From a virus: DNA of 64,000 nucleotides. Positions within the stretch are counted from its first letter, which is position 1, and each line of letters begins with the position of its first letter. A program made the position numbers and the translations under genes. The stretch covers positions 1 to 64,000 of the IMG/VR virus record IMGVR_UViG_3300032893_000015; one strand, written 5' to 3'. The notes under the pieces are model-generated. The model was not told the origin of the DNA, made no database searches, and saw nothing but the letters and a program-made list of their open reading frames with translations. This document shows, piece by piece, positions 32,462 to 40,053 of the stretch.

Positions 32462-32697
32462 GTGCCGCTCTTCGTCGCCTCGTCTGCCAAAACCCCTCCG
32501 CAACGGCCCGACGTCTCCTCCAGCGCCGCCACGAGGGCGCGAAGAGGGGCGGCGTACATAAGTTGACTCGTGCCGTAGGCGTGTCGTTCGCATCGCCTCG
32601 TCCACCCATGGTAGGTGGCTGGCAAGTCGCACTCGCTGCACCTCGGCAGCGCATCGACGAGCGCCTTGGCGAGCGCGCGGAAGTCGGGGTTACTCAT
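32458..32697 (-). CDS. Small zinc-motif protein
   Basis: 79 aa from MSNPDFRALAKALVDALP, with CSECDLPATYHGWTRRCERH as a C-x2-C...C..H cluster. Overlaps the upstream gene by 8 bp. A TTG two codons upstream is an alternative start. Function unknown. Confidence 0.6.
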   Translation of the reverse strand: MSNPDFRALAKALVDALPRCSECDLPATYHGWTRRCERHAYGTSQLMYAAPLRALVAALEETSGRCGGVLADEATKSGT

Positions 32698-32869
32698 CGT
32701 CAAGCACCGCCTTCTTGAGGTTCTCCCACGCGCACGTCGGACAGATTGGCCGTCGCGGGATCAGCCGCTCCGACCATGGAGGCCCGACCGGCTCGCCGCA
32801 TTTCCAGCAAGGGGCGTCGTCGGGCCAGGGACCGAGCTTCGGCGGAGCGGGCGAGTCGGGCTCGGTCAT
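32690..32869 (-). CDS. Small zinc-ribbon protein
   Basis: 59 aa from MTEPDSPAPPKLGPWPDD. CWKCGEPVGPPW and CPTCAW form a four-Cys ribbon 28 residues apart. One of several tiny Cys-rich proteins in this block. Unknown function. Confidence 0.6.
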   Translation of the reverse strand: MTEPDSPAPPKLGPWPDDAPCWKCGEPVGPPWSERLIPRRPICPTCAWENLKKAVLDDE

Positions 32870-33051
32870 CGTGTTGCCTTCCGTTCGCACGCCTCGCAAA
32901 GCTCGATCTCGTCGAGCACGCAGCGCACCGTCTCGGCATGGGACGCCCAGAAGTTCGCGGCCTGCGCATCGCCGCTCTCCTTCGCAGCCGCCATTCCCAT
33001 CATGTAGATCACATGCGCCTGTTCGAGGGCCATTCGTACGGTCCAGGTCAC
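32866..33051 (-). CDS. Small hypothetical protein
   Basis: 61 aa from the GTG at 33049-33051, overlapping the upstream stop as GTGA. Helical (RMALEQAHVIYMMGMAAAKE) with a C-terminal CEACERK. Unknown. Confidence 0.55.
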   Translation of the reverse strand: MTWTVRMALEQAHVIYMMGMAAAKESGDAQAANFWASHAETVRCVLDEIELCEACERKATR

Positions 33052-33089
33052 GGCGTGCCCTCCGGCTCTGCATGCGGCATTTTGGTCAC
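33048..33089 (-). CDS. Possible 13-codon coupling mini-gene
   Basis: A 13-residue frame (VTKMPHAEPEGTP) starts with a GTG overlapping the stop of the upstream gene and ends with a TGA overlapping the next GTG. It may only relay ribosomes between its neighbours; it may also be chance. Confidence 0.25.
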   Translation of the reverse strand: MTKMPHAEPEGTP

Positions 33090-33379
33090 TCCTTCGCGGG
33101 CGGGACCGATGCGTCCTCCCGTGATATCGCCTCGTCGTGTCCGTCTCTCTCCGCCGGTTCGCAATCGAATGCGATGCAACGGCCCCACTGGAAATCGGGT
33201 AGGCACGGCTCCCCATCGGCACGACCGCAGCCTATGCACACCGAGAACGGCGGCGTGTCCGCGCGCCGGACGATCGGGATACGCCGCAAAAGCTTCCGCA
33301 TCTTCGCGACCTGCGCTTCGGCGGCGTCGAATCGCTTGGCATACGCGATCAGCAGGCCTGCGAGCTGCTCCGGGGTCAT
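33086..33379 (-). CDS. Small Cys-rich hypothetical protein
   Basis: 97 aa from MTPEQLAGLLIAYAKRF, ATGA-coupled to the upstream gene. A helical start is followed by CIGCGRADGEPCLPDF and two further Cys, a likely metal site. Acidic tail. Unknown. Confidence 0.6.
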   Translation of the reverse strand: MTPEQLAGLLIAYAKRFDAAEAQVAKMRKLLRRIPIVRRADTPPFSVCIGCGRADGEPCLPDFQWGRCIAFDCEPAERDGHDEAISREDASVPPAKE

Positions 33380-33663
33380 TGCCCGCACCTGCACTCGGCT
33401 TCGGAGTCCAGCATCGCGGGACACGGCGGGTGGTGACCGGGGCGCACGCGGGGCTTTTGCTGCTCGATTCGGAGGCGCGCCTCGAGCTCGGCCACACGCG
33501 CTCGGAGCCGATCGATCTCCTCGCACAATGCGAGGTTCGGCGTGACGCACACTTCGGTCATCTCCCCACCCTCGTGAACGCCGATGCCCTCTGCAGGCGC
33601 CAGCGCGTTGCCCTCGATGCGTGCGTCCGTCAGTTCCGCCTTCGTGTCGATCAGGTCGGTCAT
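33376..33663 (-). CDS. Small coiled-coil protein with Cys tail
   Basis: 95 aa. LALCEEIDRLRARVAELEARLR is a leucine-zipper-like helix closely resembling the start of the protein at 50262-50582 (FALVEEIDRLKERVAELESG). The tail CPAMLDSEAECRCG is Cys-rich. ATGA overlaps on both sides. Unknown. Confidence 0.6.
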   Translation of the reverse strand: MTDLIDTKAELTDARIEGNALAPAEGIGVHEGGEMTEVCVTPNLALCEEIDRLRARVAELEARLRIEQQKPRVRPGHHPPCPAMLDSEAECRCGQ

Positions 33664-34211
33664 GGCTCCTCGAATTGCTTGTGTGCCCGACTGGCCACCG
33701 GCCCTATCGCTCCCTCGCCCTGGTAGTTGCCTTTGTACAGGGCCACCTCCCCAAAGAGCATGTGGAACCGCATCTGCGCTATGCGCATCCCGGCGTAAAT
33801 GCGCACGGGATACACGGTCGTCACCTCTAGCGTGTACTGACCATCGAACCCTGGATCGCCGTAGCCGGCGGTCTGGTGCACCGACACGAAAAGTCTCCCG
33901 AGGGAACTCTTCCCATCCAGCACCGGTACGTAGTGGTCGGTGCGGACGCGCTCGCGCGTGTGCATCAGGTACCCCTCCTCTGGCTGAAGGACAAAGCCAT
34001 CCTCCCCGATGGTCTCGTAATACATCCCTACAGGCCTTCGTATGTCGTACACGAAGCTAAAACCGGTGCCCCTTCTTGCACGGACCCACCCCACCTTGTC
34101 CCCCAGCGTCAGGTCGTAGCTCGCTGGGTTGATGTGCTTGGGTTCGAAGGGATCGATCGTGATGCGATCCGCGTTCACTTGGCGCTGTATCTCCGGTCCC
34201 GTGAGAATCAT
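33660..34211 (-). CDS. dcd: dCTP deaminase / dUTPase family
   Basis: 183 aa, close to the usual ~190. The trimeric dCTP deaminase pattern is clear: MILTGPEIQRQVNADRITID, HINPASYDLTLGDKV, the LDGKSSLGRLFVSVHQTAGY active-site block with its Ser-Arg pair, then GDPGFDGQYTLEV. It makes dUMP/dUTP for thymidylate synthesis and pairs logically with the ThyX encoded at 41988-42680. Coupled on both sides. Confidence 0.9.
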   Translation of the reverse strand: MILTGPEIQRQVNADRITIDPFEPKHINPASYDLTLGDKVGWVRARRGTGFSFVYDIRRPVGMYYETIGEDGFVLQPEEGYLMHTRERVRTDHYVPVLDGKSSLGRLFVSVHQTAGYGDPGFDGQYTLEVTTVYPVRIYAGMRIAQMRFHMLFGEVALYKGNYQGEGAIGPVASRAHKQFEEP

Positions 34212-34375
34212 GGTCGCCTCTTGCCGCGATAGGGTTCTTCCAGCGCCTTGCGCACGGCTTTCTCTTCTCGCAGTGCGCTGTCCGGCGAACGGCAGCCGAC
34301 GACGCGATAGGTCCTGCCGTCCCGCATGACAAACGTCATCGTCCAGGTGTCATCGTCCCCCTTGTGTATTCCCAT
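34208..34375 (-). CDS. Small hypothetical protein
   Basis: 55 aa from MGIHKGDDDTWTMTFVM, with GAGG before the ATG. It reads as a three-stranded beta piece (TYRVVGCRSP) followed by a helix (SALREEKAVRKALEEPYRG). Overlaps dcd by ATGA. Confidence 0.6.
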   Translation of the reverse strand: MGIHKGDDDTWTMTFVMRDGRTYRVVGCRSPDSALREEKAVRKALEEPYRGKRRP

Positions 34376-34607
34376 CCTCGTCCCTTCCTCGCACGGCATA
34401 CCTATCCACCCTCCTGTACCTTCCGTTCCACAGCGCCAGGGCACGCGCGTCGGGGCGATTGACCCGCAGCAGCTTGTCCCGCTGATACTGCTTCCGCCTC
34501 GCTCTCCTACGTCGCTCGCGCGTGGTGGGCGGGAGTGCCGCATCCCTGCACCCCCTGGTCCCCTCTTTTTCGATCCACCGGAGGGGATTGGAAACCCGGG
34601 TTTCCAA
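34350..34607 (-). CDS. Possible basic protein starting inside a palindrome
   Basis: 85 aa if it begins at the TTG inside the palindrome, with GAGG 8 bp upstream. The body is Arg-rich (RERRRRARRKQYQRDKLLRV) and its end overlaps the next gene by 26 bp. No ATG or GTG start is available in the upstream half, so the start is doubtful. Confidence 0.4.
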   Translation of the reverse strand: METRVSNPLRWIEKEGTRGCRDAALPPTTRERRRRARRKQYQRDKLLRVNRPDARALALWNGRYRRVDRYAVRGRDEDGNTQGGR

Positions 34608-34609
34608 TC
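34586..34609. repeat. Dispersed palindrome, copy 7
   Basis: A 24-bp perfect palindrome 1 bp from the stop of the upstream gene (stop at 34611). Confidence 0.95.
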
Positions 34610-34610
34610 C

Positions 34611-35108
34611 TCAGTCCTCGGGCGTTGAGTAGGCGAACGGGGGCTCGGCGTATGGAGTGACCTGTTTGGACCACGCCTCGAACAGGGTCGCGTCCGCCTT
34701 GCTGATGGTGACCTGTCTCGCCTCCCCCACCAGCAGCCCGTAACAGCTCTTGGGGAGCACGTGCCCGTTGCCGGTGAGGGTCGCTTCGAACGCCACGCCC
34801 ACCGCCTCCCACCACACGGTGCTGTTCGCGTCCTCCTTGATGCTCACGAGCACGCGGTCCCCTCTCGCCTGCTCCCACGCCGCAATCCATTCGGGCTTGT
34901 ACACGTCCCCCAACACGACCCAATCCACGAACTCGAGTGCCGCCACTCCAACGTCTACCGTCCCGAGCGCCTCTTCGGGCAAGCCCGCTGCTCTGGCCAC
35001 CGCCCGCACCGCTATGAAGCTCTTGCTTCTTTCGTGTCGCCCGTATTCACCCTTGCTCGTGATGACCGCCGTCTGCACCGCCATCACGAACGCCGTGTGC
35101 CTGTTCAT
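34611..35108 (-). CDS. Hypothetical protein
   Basis: 165 aa. Begins MNRHTAFVMAVQTAVITSKG, with a central strand/helix region (AALEFVDWVVLGDVYKPEWI, DRVLVSIKEDANSTVWWEAV). No family recognised. Its leader contains a strong predicted hairpin. Confidence 0.65.
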   Translation of the reverse strand: MNRHTAFVMAVQTAVITSKGEYGRHERSKSFIAVRAVARAAGLPEEALGTVDVGVAALEFVDWVVLGDVYKPEWIAAWEQARGDRVLVSIKEDANSTVWWEAVGVAFEATLTGNGHVLPKSCYGLLVGEARQVTISKADATLFEAWSKQVTPYAEPPFAYSTPED

Positions 35109-35125
35109 CGTTTTGCTCTTGCCGT

Positions 35126-35218
35126 GATCGGCAGCAGGAGTGGCGCGCGGGCCCGCCCAGGTTGGGCAAGGGGGGAGTCCCGGGTGCCAGGTACCGCGCG
35201 CCGCTGCTGCCGCCGATC
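35126..35218 (-). ncRNA. Structured leader or small RNA candidate
   Basis: The 120-bp gap between 35108 and 35229 folds into one long hairpin: GATCGGC (35126-35132) pairs with GCCGATC (35212-35218), AGCAG with CTGCT (35204-35208) past a 3-base bulge, and GGCGCGCGG (35142-35150) with CCGCGCGCC (35194-35202). A smaller GCCCA/TGGGC hairpin sits in the loop. No U-tract follows, so it is not a simple terminator. Similar GCAAAAC motifs flank it. Confidence 0.45.
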
Positions 35219-35228
35219 GTGTTTTGCT

Positions 35229-35624
35229 TTAGAACCTGCCGCTTTCGATGAGCTCTATCACCGCATCGAACGCTGCCACTCTCCCGGTCTCGTGCTCCTT
35301 ACTACCCCATTCCGCTCTTTCCAAATAATCCGCCGTCCCCCGTCTCCACGCCTTCACCGTCTTCAGCACCGCCTGGAGTGACTTCGTCTTGTCGCGCTGT
35401 TCGGCTCTCGTGCCGCACTCGTGACACTTTGTTGCTTTCGCTCCGCACGAGCAAAAGGACGCTGCTGTCTTGGCGATGACGAGCACCCCTCCGCTCGTGC
35501 ACGCCTGGCACATATGCACCAGGCGTAGCCTCCCCTTCTCGACGACGTACGCCAACTTCCCCACCCGGTACTCGCCCCCGCACACCTTGCACTGCCTCAT
35601 CTTCCCCTTGCCCTTCGTCCCCAC
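35229..35624 (-). CDS. Zinc-finger hypothetical protein
   Basis: 131 aa. Three Cys pairs: MRQCKVCGGEYR, HMCQACTSGG, then FCSCGAKATKCHECG, enough for two zinc sites. The C-terminal half is helical (LQAVLKTVKAWRRGTADYLE). Perhaps a small nucleic-acid-binding regulator. Confidence 0.65.
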   Translation of the reverse strand: MGTKGKGKMRQCKVCGGEYRVGKLAYVVEKGRLRLVHMCQACTSGGVLVIAKTAASFCSCGAKATKCHECGTRAEQRDKTKSLQAVLKTVKAWRRGTADYLERAEWGSKEHETGRVAAFDAVIELIESGRF

Positions 35625-35642
35625 CGCTGGCCTCCTCCCCCT

Positions 35643-35828
35643 TTAGCGTTGCTTCGCCCGCTCCACGAGCGGCCCTGTCACCCACACTGGCATCTCCTCG
35701 GTCACCTCGTCGTCGCTCGGCCACGGCTCGCATGGCGGAACCGACTTCAGCTTCACCGTTGGCGTCTCTCCGAGCCAATCGAGCACGCTGTCGACGCTCT
35801 CGCGGTCGATGACGTCACCGCTATTCAT
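35643..35828 (-). CDS. Small hypothetical protein
   Basis: 61 aa from MNSGDVIDRESVDSVLDW, ATGA-coupled to the upstream short gene. Acidic, ends GPLVERAKQR. Unknown. Confidence 0.6.
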   Translation of the reverse strand: MNSGDVIDRESVDSVLDWLGETPTVKLKSVPPCEPWPSDDEVTEEMPVWVTGPLVERAKQR

Positions 35829-36001
35829 CCCCACCCCGCGTCGCGCGGGAGTCGCGTGCGATGCATCCACACCCCCCGCTTTGCCTTGTTTTCGTATCTC
35901 TTGATCTCGTCCGCATGCTCCCAGTTGGTCCAGTCGGTGAGCCTCGTCCCTATGCTCCCGTTCTGATTCATGCGGTAGACCATCCACCACACCTGCCACA
36001 C
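35825..36001 (-). CDS. Small Trp-rich protein
   Basis: 58 aa from the GTG at 35999-36001, 4 bp after the upstream stop, ending in ATGA shared with the next gene. Reads VWQVWWMVYRMNQNGSIGTR then LTDWTNWEHADEIKRYENKA. The fit between stop, start and protein-like content makes it a likely real gene. Confidence 0.6.
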   Translation of the reverse strand: MWQVWWMVYRMNQNGSIGTRLTDWTNWEHADEIKRYENKAKRGVWMHRTRLPRDAGWG

Positions 36002-36005
36002 GGTT

Positions 36006-36299
36006 TCATCCCCCCTTCTTGTCGCGCAGCTCGAGCAGCTTCCCGAGCGCTTGGTGCAGCCACCGCGCCTGGACCTCCGTCATCGTCACGATCTCGTTCA
36101 GGGACGAACGCATCGTTTGCGCTGTCGGTCGTTCACTCGTCGCCCGTGCCTCCTCCAACTCCACGATCCCGAACTCGTCGGAGTACACAAGCCGCAGCCA
36201 CATCGGCTCGTTCGGACTCGGATACAGATCCGGGTCGTACCGCCTCCAATCGAACTTGGTCGCCGTGGTGTACTTCTGATGCACGATCTCCTTGGTCAT
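36006..36299 (-). CDS. Small hypothetical protein
   Basis: 97 aa from MTKEIVHQKYTTATKFDW. Beta-like middle (MWLRLVYSDEFGIVELEEAR) and helical C-terminus (EVQARWLHQALGKLLELRDK). Unknown. The palindrome lies 16 bp upstream of its start. Confidence 0.6.
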   Translation of the reverse strand: MTKEIVHQKYTTATKFDWRRYDPDLYPSPNEPMWLRLVYSDEFGIVELEEARATSERPTAQTMRSSLNEIVTMTEVQARWLHQALGKLLELRDKKGG

Positions 36300-36315
36300 G
36301 TTCCCTTGCCCTTCC

Positions 36316-36339
36316 GATTGGAAACCCGGGTTTCCAATC
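36316..36339. repeat. Dispersed palindrome, copy 8
   Basis: A 24-bp perfect palindrome at the downstream edge of the structured intergenic region. Confidence 0.95.
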
Positions 36340-36349
36340 CCCTCTGTCA

Positions 36350-36507
36350 CAAGGGACCCACGGACTTATGGGGCCCCGTCTCGGGTCTCCTGGCCTGATC
36401 CAGGATCGGGTTCCGCTCAATTACGGATGACTCAAGACGCTGTTCATCGCCCGTGGGCCCCTTGCGACAGGCGAACCCTCCCCCTTTTCCTCGGAGGGGG
36501 GCTCGCC
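36350..36507 (-). ncRNA. Structured intergenic RNA candidate
   Basis: The 235-bp gap before 36535 holds two strong hairpins. Arms 36350-36363 and 36451-36464 close a ~115-nt element with a 14-bp stem; one pair is G-U in minus-strand RNA but A-C in plus-strand RNA, which favours minus-strand transcription. Upstream, 36470-36507 forms a stable hairpin (GGCGA/TCGCC closing a CCCCCCTCC/GGGGAGGG stem) with no U-tract. It could be a small RNA, a processing site or an attenuator. No tRNA fold is evident. Confidence 0.5.
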
Positions 36508-36534
36508 GGCCATTCTCTTTTGCCGTTTCCTGGC

Positions 36535-37635
36535 CTACAGCAGCGTCCCTGCGAGCCTCTCGAGGTCCAGCCGTACCTCCGGGTCCTCCGTGTGCCGCGC
36601 CACCCAGCTGATGGCGTTGCTCGCGCGCCAGGCCGTCTCTCCGCCCGGTAGGTTGATGACGTCCTCCCCGGCGAACGCCTCGACCACTGCCTTCTGCTGC
36701 GCCTTGGTCAAGTCCTTGGTGGCGGTCTGCAACTGGCGCTTGCTGTACTCCTGTTCGTTGGCCTTGCGAATCTGCTCGACGATGCGATTGCGTCCCGCCG
36801 GCCCGAGCACACCCCTGACAACGTCCTGCAGCGCGCTGACGCTCGCCGCCGTGTCGAGGCGGTAGGTGCGGTCGCTGAACTCGATGTTGTCGGCCAGCTT
36901 CCCGCCCAGGTGCACTTGCCTGAGCACGTTTTCGGTCGTCGCCCCGTTCAGGCATGCGACCCGCAGAAGAAACGCGCGGAACCCGTGCACACCGTTGCCG
37001 TAGTCGCTGTTGCTCCATTCCCCCCCGACCACGACGAACTCACCCGCGGTGGGCTCGAGAATTTCGGGGTGGATGATCTTCAGGGCGGTCCGCGTCTCGG
37101 TGGCGCTCCCGCCGATGGGCAGGGCCCCTACCGCTTGGGCCTCGCGCACCAGCGCGTCCACGAGCGGTCGGCTGTCGAGGCGGCGATATTTGTCGCTGAG
37201 CCACCCTCGCATCTGCCCGCCCACGCTCCTGACCAGCACCCGCTCTTCCTCGACATGCCCGTAGTGCTCGTTGAGCACGTGCGCCGCCAGCTCCTGGCGC
37301 CATTCGCTGCCCTCGGCGAGCTCCTTCAGGTACCGGCTCGGCACGTTCGCCTTCGCCGCCAACTGCCCCAGGGCGTAGTCGCTGGGCACATAGGCATCCT
37401 CCCCGATGACGACCGCCACGCCCTTGTGCTGCCCGGCCGGCACCTCGAAGTGCACCGCCCGAGTACGCACGATCTGGTCCTTGGGTTGGTCGCGCTGGAT
37501 GCGCTCGATGACCATCCCTGCCTCGCGCGCTCCCCGGTCCACTGCCTTCTGGAGCACCGCGCGGTACTTGTCCGCGTCTCGGCCGGTCGCCTGCTGAAAC
37601 GTCTCGAACGGATTCATGCTCGCTGCTGATGTCAT
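36535..37635 (-). CDS. DUF932-like phage protein
   Basis: 366 aa. The block DAYVPSDYALGQLAAKANVP...RYLKELAEG...WLSDKYRRLDSRPLVDALV resembles DUF932-type proteins common on plasmids and phages, whose role is unknown. The C-terminal ~100 residues are helical (RKANEQEYSKRQLQTATKDL). An alternative start is Met7. The leader GGGCAAGGGAGAAACGACC before the ATG resembles the leaders of the three promoter-linked operons. Two hairpins lie in the 81-bp gap upstream. Confidence 0.65.
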   Translation of the reverse strand: MTSAASMNPFETFQQATGRDADKYRAVLQKAVDRGAREAGMVIERIQRDQPKDQIVRTRAVHFEVPAGQHKGVAVVIGEDAYVPSDYALGQLAAKANVPSRYLKELAEGSEWRQELAAHVLNEHYGHVEEERVLVRSVGGQMRGWLSDKYRRLDSRPLVDALVREAQAVGALPIGGSATETRTALKIIHPEILEPTAGEFVVVGGEWSNSDYGNGVHGFRAFLLRVACLNGATTENVLRQVHLGGKLADNIEFSDRTYRLDTAASVSALQDVVRGVLGPAGRNRIVEQIRKANEQEYSKRQLQTATKDLTKAQQKAVVEAFAGEDVINLPGGETAWRASNAISWVARHTEDPEVRLDLERLAGTLL

Positions 37636-37667
37636 GGTCGTTTCTCCCTTGCCCTTGGTCTCTTCAG

Positions 37668-37703
37668 CACCCGCCCTACGGGTGGACCCGACATGGTGTC
37701 GGG
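37668..37703 (-). promoter_or_regulatory. Two tandem hairpins in a leader
   Basis: Inverted repeats CACCCG/CGGGTG (37668-37684) and CCCGACA/TGTCGGG (37687-37703) sit side by side in the gap upstream of the DUF932-like gene. There is no U-tract. They may attenuate read-through or stabilise the mRNA end. Confidence 0.45.
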
Positions 37704-37716
37704 TTTCGACCTTTGC

Positions 37717-37932
37717 TCACCGCTCCACTTGCGCGACGTTCGCCTGCAGCTCCGGGCTCCACCACACCCGACAACGCGATCCGTCGATCGTTACGTACCC
37801 AATGGGGTACTCGTCGCCTCTTGGCGTAACCACCTTCGTTTCCCAGTCATCATTTCTGATGCTCCAATGCACCGCGATGTCCCCTTTCGCCACGAACGCG
37901 TAACCGCTCTCCAACTTTTGCTCGGTCTTCAT
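37717..37932 (-). CDS. Small hypothetical protein
   Basis: 71 aa from MKTEQKLESGYAFVAKGD, a strand-rich domain (DIAVHWSIRNDDWETKVV, YPIGYVTIDGSRCRVWWS). ATGA-coupled to the upstream gene. Unknown. Confidence 0.65.
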   Translation of the reverse strand: MKTEQKLESGYAFVAKGDIAVHWSIRNDDWETKVVTPRGDEYPIGYVTIDGSRCRVWWSPELQANVAQVER

Positions 37933-38174
37933 CGCCGGAACCCCCTGATCCCGAACCGGTACCCGATGGGCTCCGCTCCCGCGAGCGTGTCGGTGCGGTC
38001 CCGGTCCCTCCAGCTGTCCAGGCTCACGTCCACCGTGTACTCCACCAGCCCCGGGAACCCCGCGGGGATGCCCTGCGCGTCGCAAGCGCGCATAAACCGC
38101 CACGCCTCGTCGCGCGTCTTGAATGCGTAGGTCGCCGTGTCCGCCCGCTTCGTCGTCGCCGTCGCCCGTTTCAT
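37929..38174 (-). CDS. Small hypothetical protein
   Basis: 81 aa from MKRATATTKRADTATYAF. Helix (TRDEAWRFMRACDAQGIPAG) then strand (VEYTVDVSLDSWRDRD). ATGA-coupled on both sides. Unknown. Confidence 0.65.
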   Translation of the reverse strand: MKRATATTKRADTATYAFKTRDEAWRFMRACDAQGIPAGFPGLVEYTVDVSLDSWRDRDRTDTLAGAEPIGYRFGIRGFRR

Positions 38175-38374
38175 CGCTCTTCTCCCGCGTCGATGATGTT
38201 CTGCGCGTCTTCGCGCAGGTCCCGCCAGACCTCCTCCGTGGTCATGTCGATCTGCTTGGCCAACCGCCTGACGCTCCGGCCGAACCGGTCTGCAGCTTGT
38301 GGGCTGATGAACCCCGCCACCATCCAATCGGCCAACCCCTGCGCCAGTTTCTCTCGCTCTTGTCCTGCGTCCAT
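38171..38374 (-). CDS. Small hypothetical protein, first gene of a promoter-led operon
   Basis: 67 aa from MDAGQEREKLAQGLADWM. The ATG at 38372-38374 was chosen because AAGGGG precedes it and the upstream Met codon falls on the -10 box. A helical region (AADRFGRSVRRLAKQIDM) could bind DNA. The promoter-like element begins about 35 bp upstream. Confidence 0.6.
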   Translation of the reverse strand: MDAGQEREKLAQGLADWMVAGFISPQAADRFGRSVRRLAKQIDMTTEEVWRDLREDAQNIIDAGEER

Positions 38375-38404
38375 CGTCCCCTTGCCTCCCGTCGTGCTCA
38401 CAAC

Positions 38405-38475
38405 AGACATAATAATCCTTTTGCTTAGGTTGGCAAGGGGAAAAGTTTTGGACGTCGTTTTTTTTTCTCCCCCCG
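38405..38475 (-). promoter_or_regulatory. Conserved promoter element, copy A
   Basis: On the minus strand: GAGAAAAA, then CTTTTCC, TTGCCA (-35, 38431-38436), a 16-bp spacer beginning ACCTAAGCAAAAGG, and TATTAT (-10, 38409-38414). Two other copies (40826 and 61681) share this whole layout. It drives the operon starting at 38374. Confidence 0.7.
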
Positions 38476-38480
38476 GTGGG

Positions 38481-39572
38481 TCACTCTCCTTCCGCCGCTT
38501 TGTGCACGTGGGGTTCCTGGGTATCCGCGTAGACGTACAGCGTCTGCTCCGATTCGTCGCCGTACCGCAGCGTGACCTCTACGCACGTCCGGAACCCTTT
38601 CCGGCAGTTGCTCTCGCTGCACGTGTCGGCGCGCACGATGCGCGTCGCGACTCCATACCAAATGATGCCCCACTCGCCGCCCTTCTGAACGTGCTCCAAC
38701 TCCATCGTCATCCTTTGGTCCAGGGCTAGCTTCACCCGATCGTGCACTCCGTACGCATGCGTGTTCGGACGAGTATGTTCCTCTACGTCGTACGCATCCA
38801 TCGGCTGGTACCCAATCCTTATTAGGTTCTCCACGACGGCCTTCTGATTGGTGTCCTTCGCCACCTGATTGACGTTCCTCCCGTCCCGGGCCGCCCGCTC
38901 GTAGTCGGGCACGAACCGAATGACGTACTCCCGGCACCGTTGTGCAAACAGCACCTGCTTGGCAGCAAGTATCTCCGCCCGCTCCTTCACGTACCTCTCC
39001 CACTCCGCGTATCGCTGCTCGTAGGTGGCAATCGCCAGAGCGAGCGGTCCCGCGCGCACCCCCGCCATTCGCGCCACGATCCGTTCGTCCTCGCGTAGCG
39101 ACTCGCCGAGATAAATACCCTTTGGTCCGTTCGACGTCATCACCGGACGCCCATGTGAGTGTCCCGAGCGTTCGTGTGTGATGTCGCCATTCTTGTCCGT
39201 GAAGTAGGGCCGCTCCCCGCTGTCCGTGATCCAGTCAGTCACCGGCTTTTCGAGCGCCATCCTGATGATCTTTTCCCCCTCCTCACGACGCTTCTTCTCC
39301 GCCGCCTGGCGCTTCTCAGCCATGGCTTCGATCGCCTGGAGCACAGCCTCTACGCTCGGTGCGCTCACCTCCACCTCGACGAGGTGACCGCTCTCCGTGC
39401 GGCACCCTACCGTGTGGCTATTGGGGAACGCTTCCAACGTCTCCTTCGCCGCCTTGCTGAGAAGCTTTACGTGCTCGTCGTACAGCACGATTTCGTCCCG
39501 CCCGTACTTCGACTTCCCTGCCTCGAGTGCAGCCTTGAGCCTGATGTTCACCGCAACGGTAACCTGCTTCAT
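38481..39572 (-). CDS. Hypothetical protein
   Basis: 363 aa with GGAGGAG before the ATG. Reads MKQVTVAVNIRLKAALEAGK, a region of ~80 charged helical residues (AIEAMAEKRQAAEKKRREEG), then ERYVKERAEILAAKQVLFAQ and a C-terminal strand-rich part (CVEVTLRYGDESEQTLYVYA). No catalytic motif recognised. Confidence 0.65.
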   Translation of the reverse strand: MKQVTVAVNIRLKAALEAGKSKYGRDEIVLYDEHVKLLSKAAKETLEAFPNSHTVGCRTESGHLVEVEVSAPSVEAVLQAIEAMAEKRQAAEKKRREEGEKIIRMALEKPVTDWITDSGERPYFTDKNGDITHERSGHSHGRPVMTSNGPKGIYLGESLREDERIVARMAGVRAGPLALAIATYEQRYAEWERYVKERAEILAAKQVLFAQRCREYVIRFVPDYERAARDGRNVNQVAKDTNQKAVVENLIRIGYQPMDAYDVEEHTRPNTHAYGVHDRVKLALDQRMTMELEHVQKGGEWGIIWYGVATRIVRADTCSESNCRKGFRTCVEVTLRYGDESEQTLYVYADTQEPHVHKAAEGE

Positions 39573-39654
39573 ATGCGTACTCCTCCGCGCGAGCTCCGTG
39601 CCCGCGCGCTGCCCCCGAAGGCTGATCCCTCTGAGGCAACACGCGACCGCGGAA

Positions 39655-40053
39655 CTACTTGGAGCGCAGCGTCAGATTGCAAGCCGTCGCGACGCCATTG
39701 ATCGCGACGAGGTACCCGAGCGCCACGAACGACAGCCACGCGATGTGGCTCGCGACCATCGTCCCCTCGAGCAGCACGACGAAGCCCGCCGCCTTCGCCC
39801 CATTCGAGAAGGCCAGCCTCCCCCACGTGAACACCGTCCGCGCGCTGTAGAGCAGCCCGCCGCCAACGAGGTACGTGGGCAGCTGCGCCCAGAGCGCCTC
39901 GGTTGCGTGGATCTCGTAGTGGGCCACGACGAAGGAAGCGAGTGGCACGATCCCACCGAGGCAGAAGCCGAGAGCCGTGGCGAGGCGGTTGTGAGACTTG
40001 AGGGCCGTGCGCACTTGCGCGACAACGCCGGGGGTCTGCGTGGGGCGCCTCAC
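39655..40053 (-). CDS. Integral membrane protein
   Basis: 132 aa from the GTG at 40051-40053, overlapping the upstream stop as GTGA. The N-terminus TPGVVAQVRTALKSHNR repeats that of the upstream neighbour. Four hydrophobic segments follow (LGFCLGGIVPLASFVVA, LPTYLVGGGLLY, GFVVLLEGTMVA, WLSFVALGYLVAI). Possibly a holin-like or exclusion protein, unproven. Confidence 0.6.
   Translation of the reverse strand: MRRPTQTPGVVAQVRTALKSHNRLATALGFCLGGIVPLASFVVAHYEIHATEALWAQLPTYLVGGGLLYSARTVFTWGRLAFSNGAKAAGFVVLLEGTMVASHIAWLSFVALGYLVAINGVATACNLTLRSK

Noticed and set aside
36350-36464. A tRNA gene in the structured gap
   Set aside because: The closing stem is 14 bp and no anticodon or T-arm motif is visible; a tRNA does not fit.
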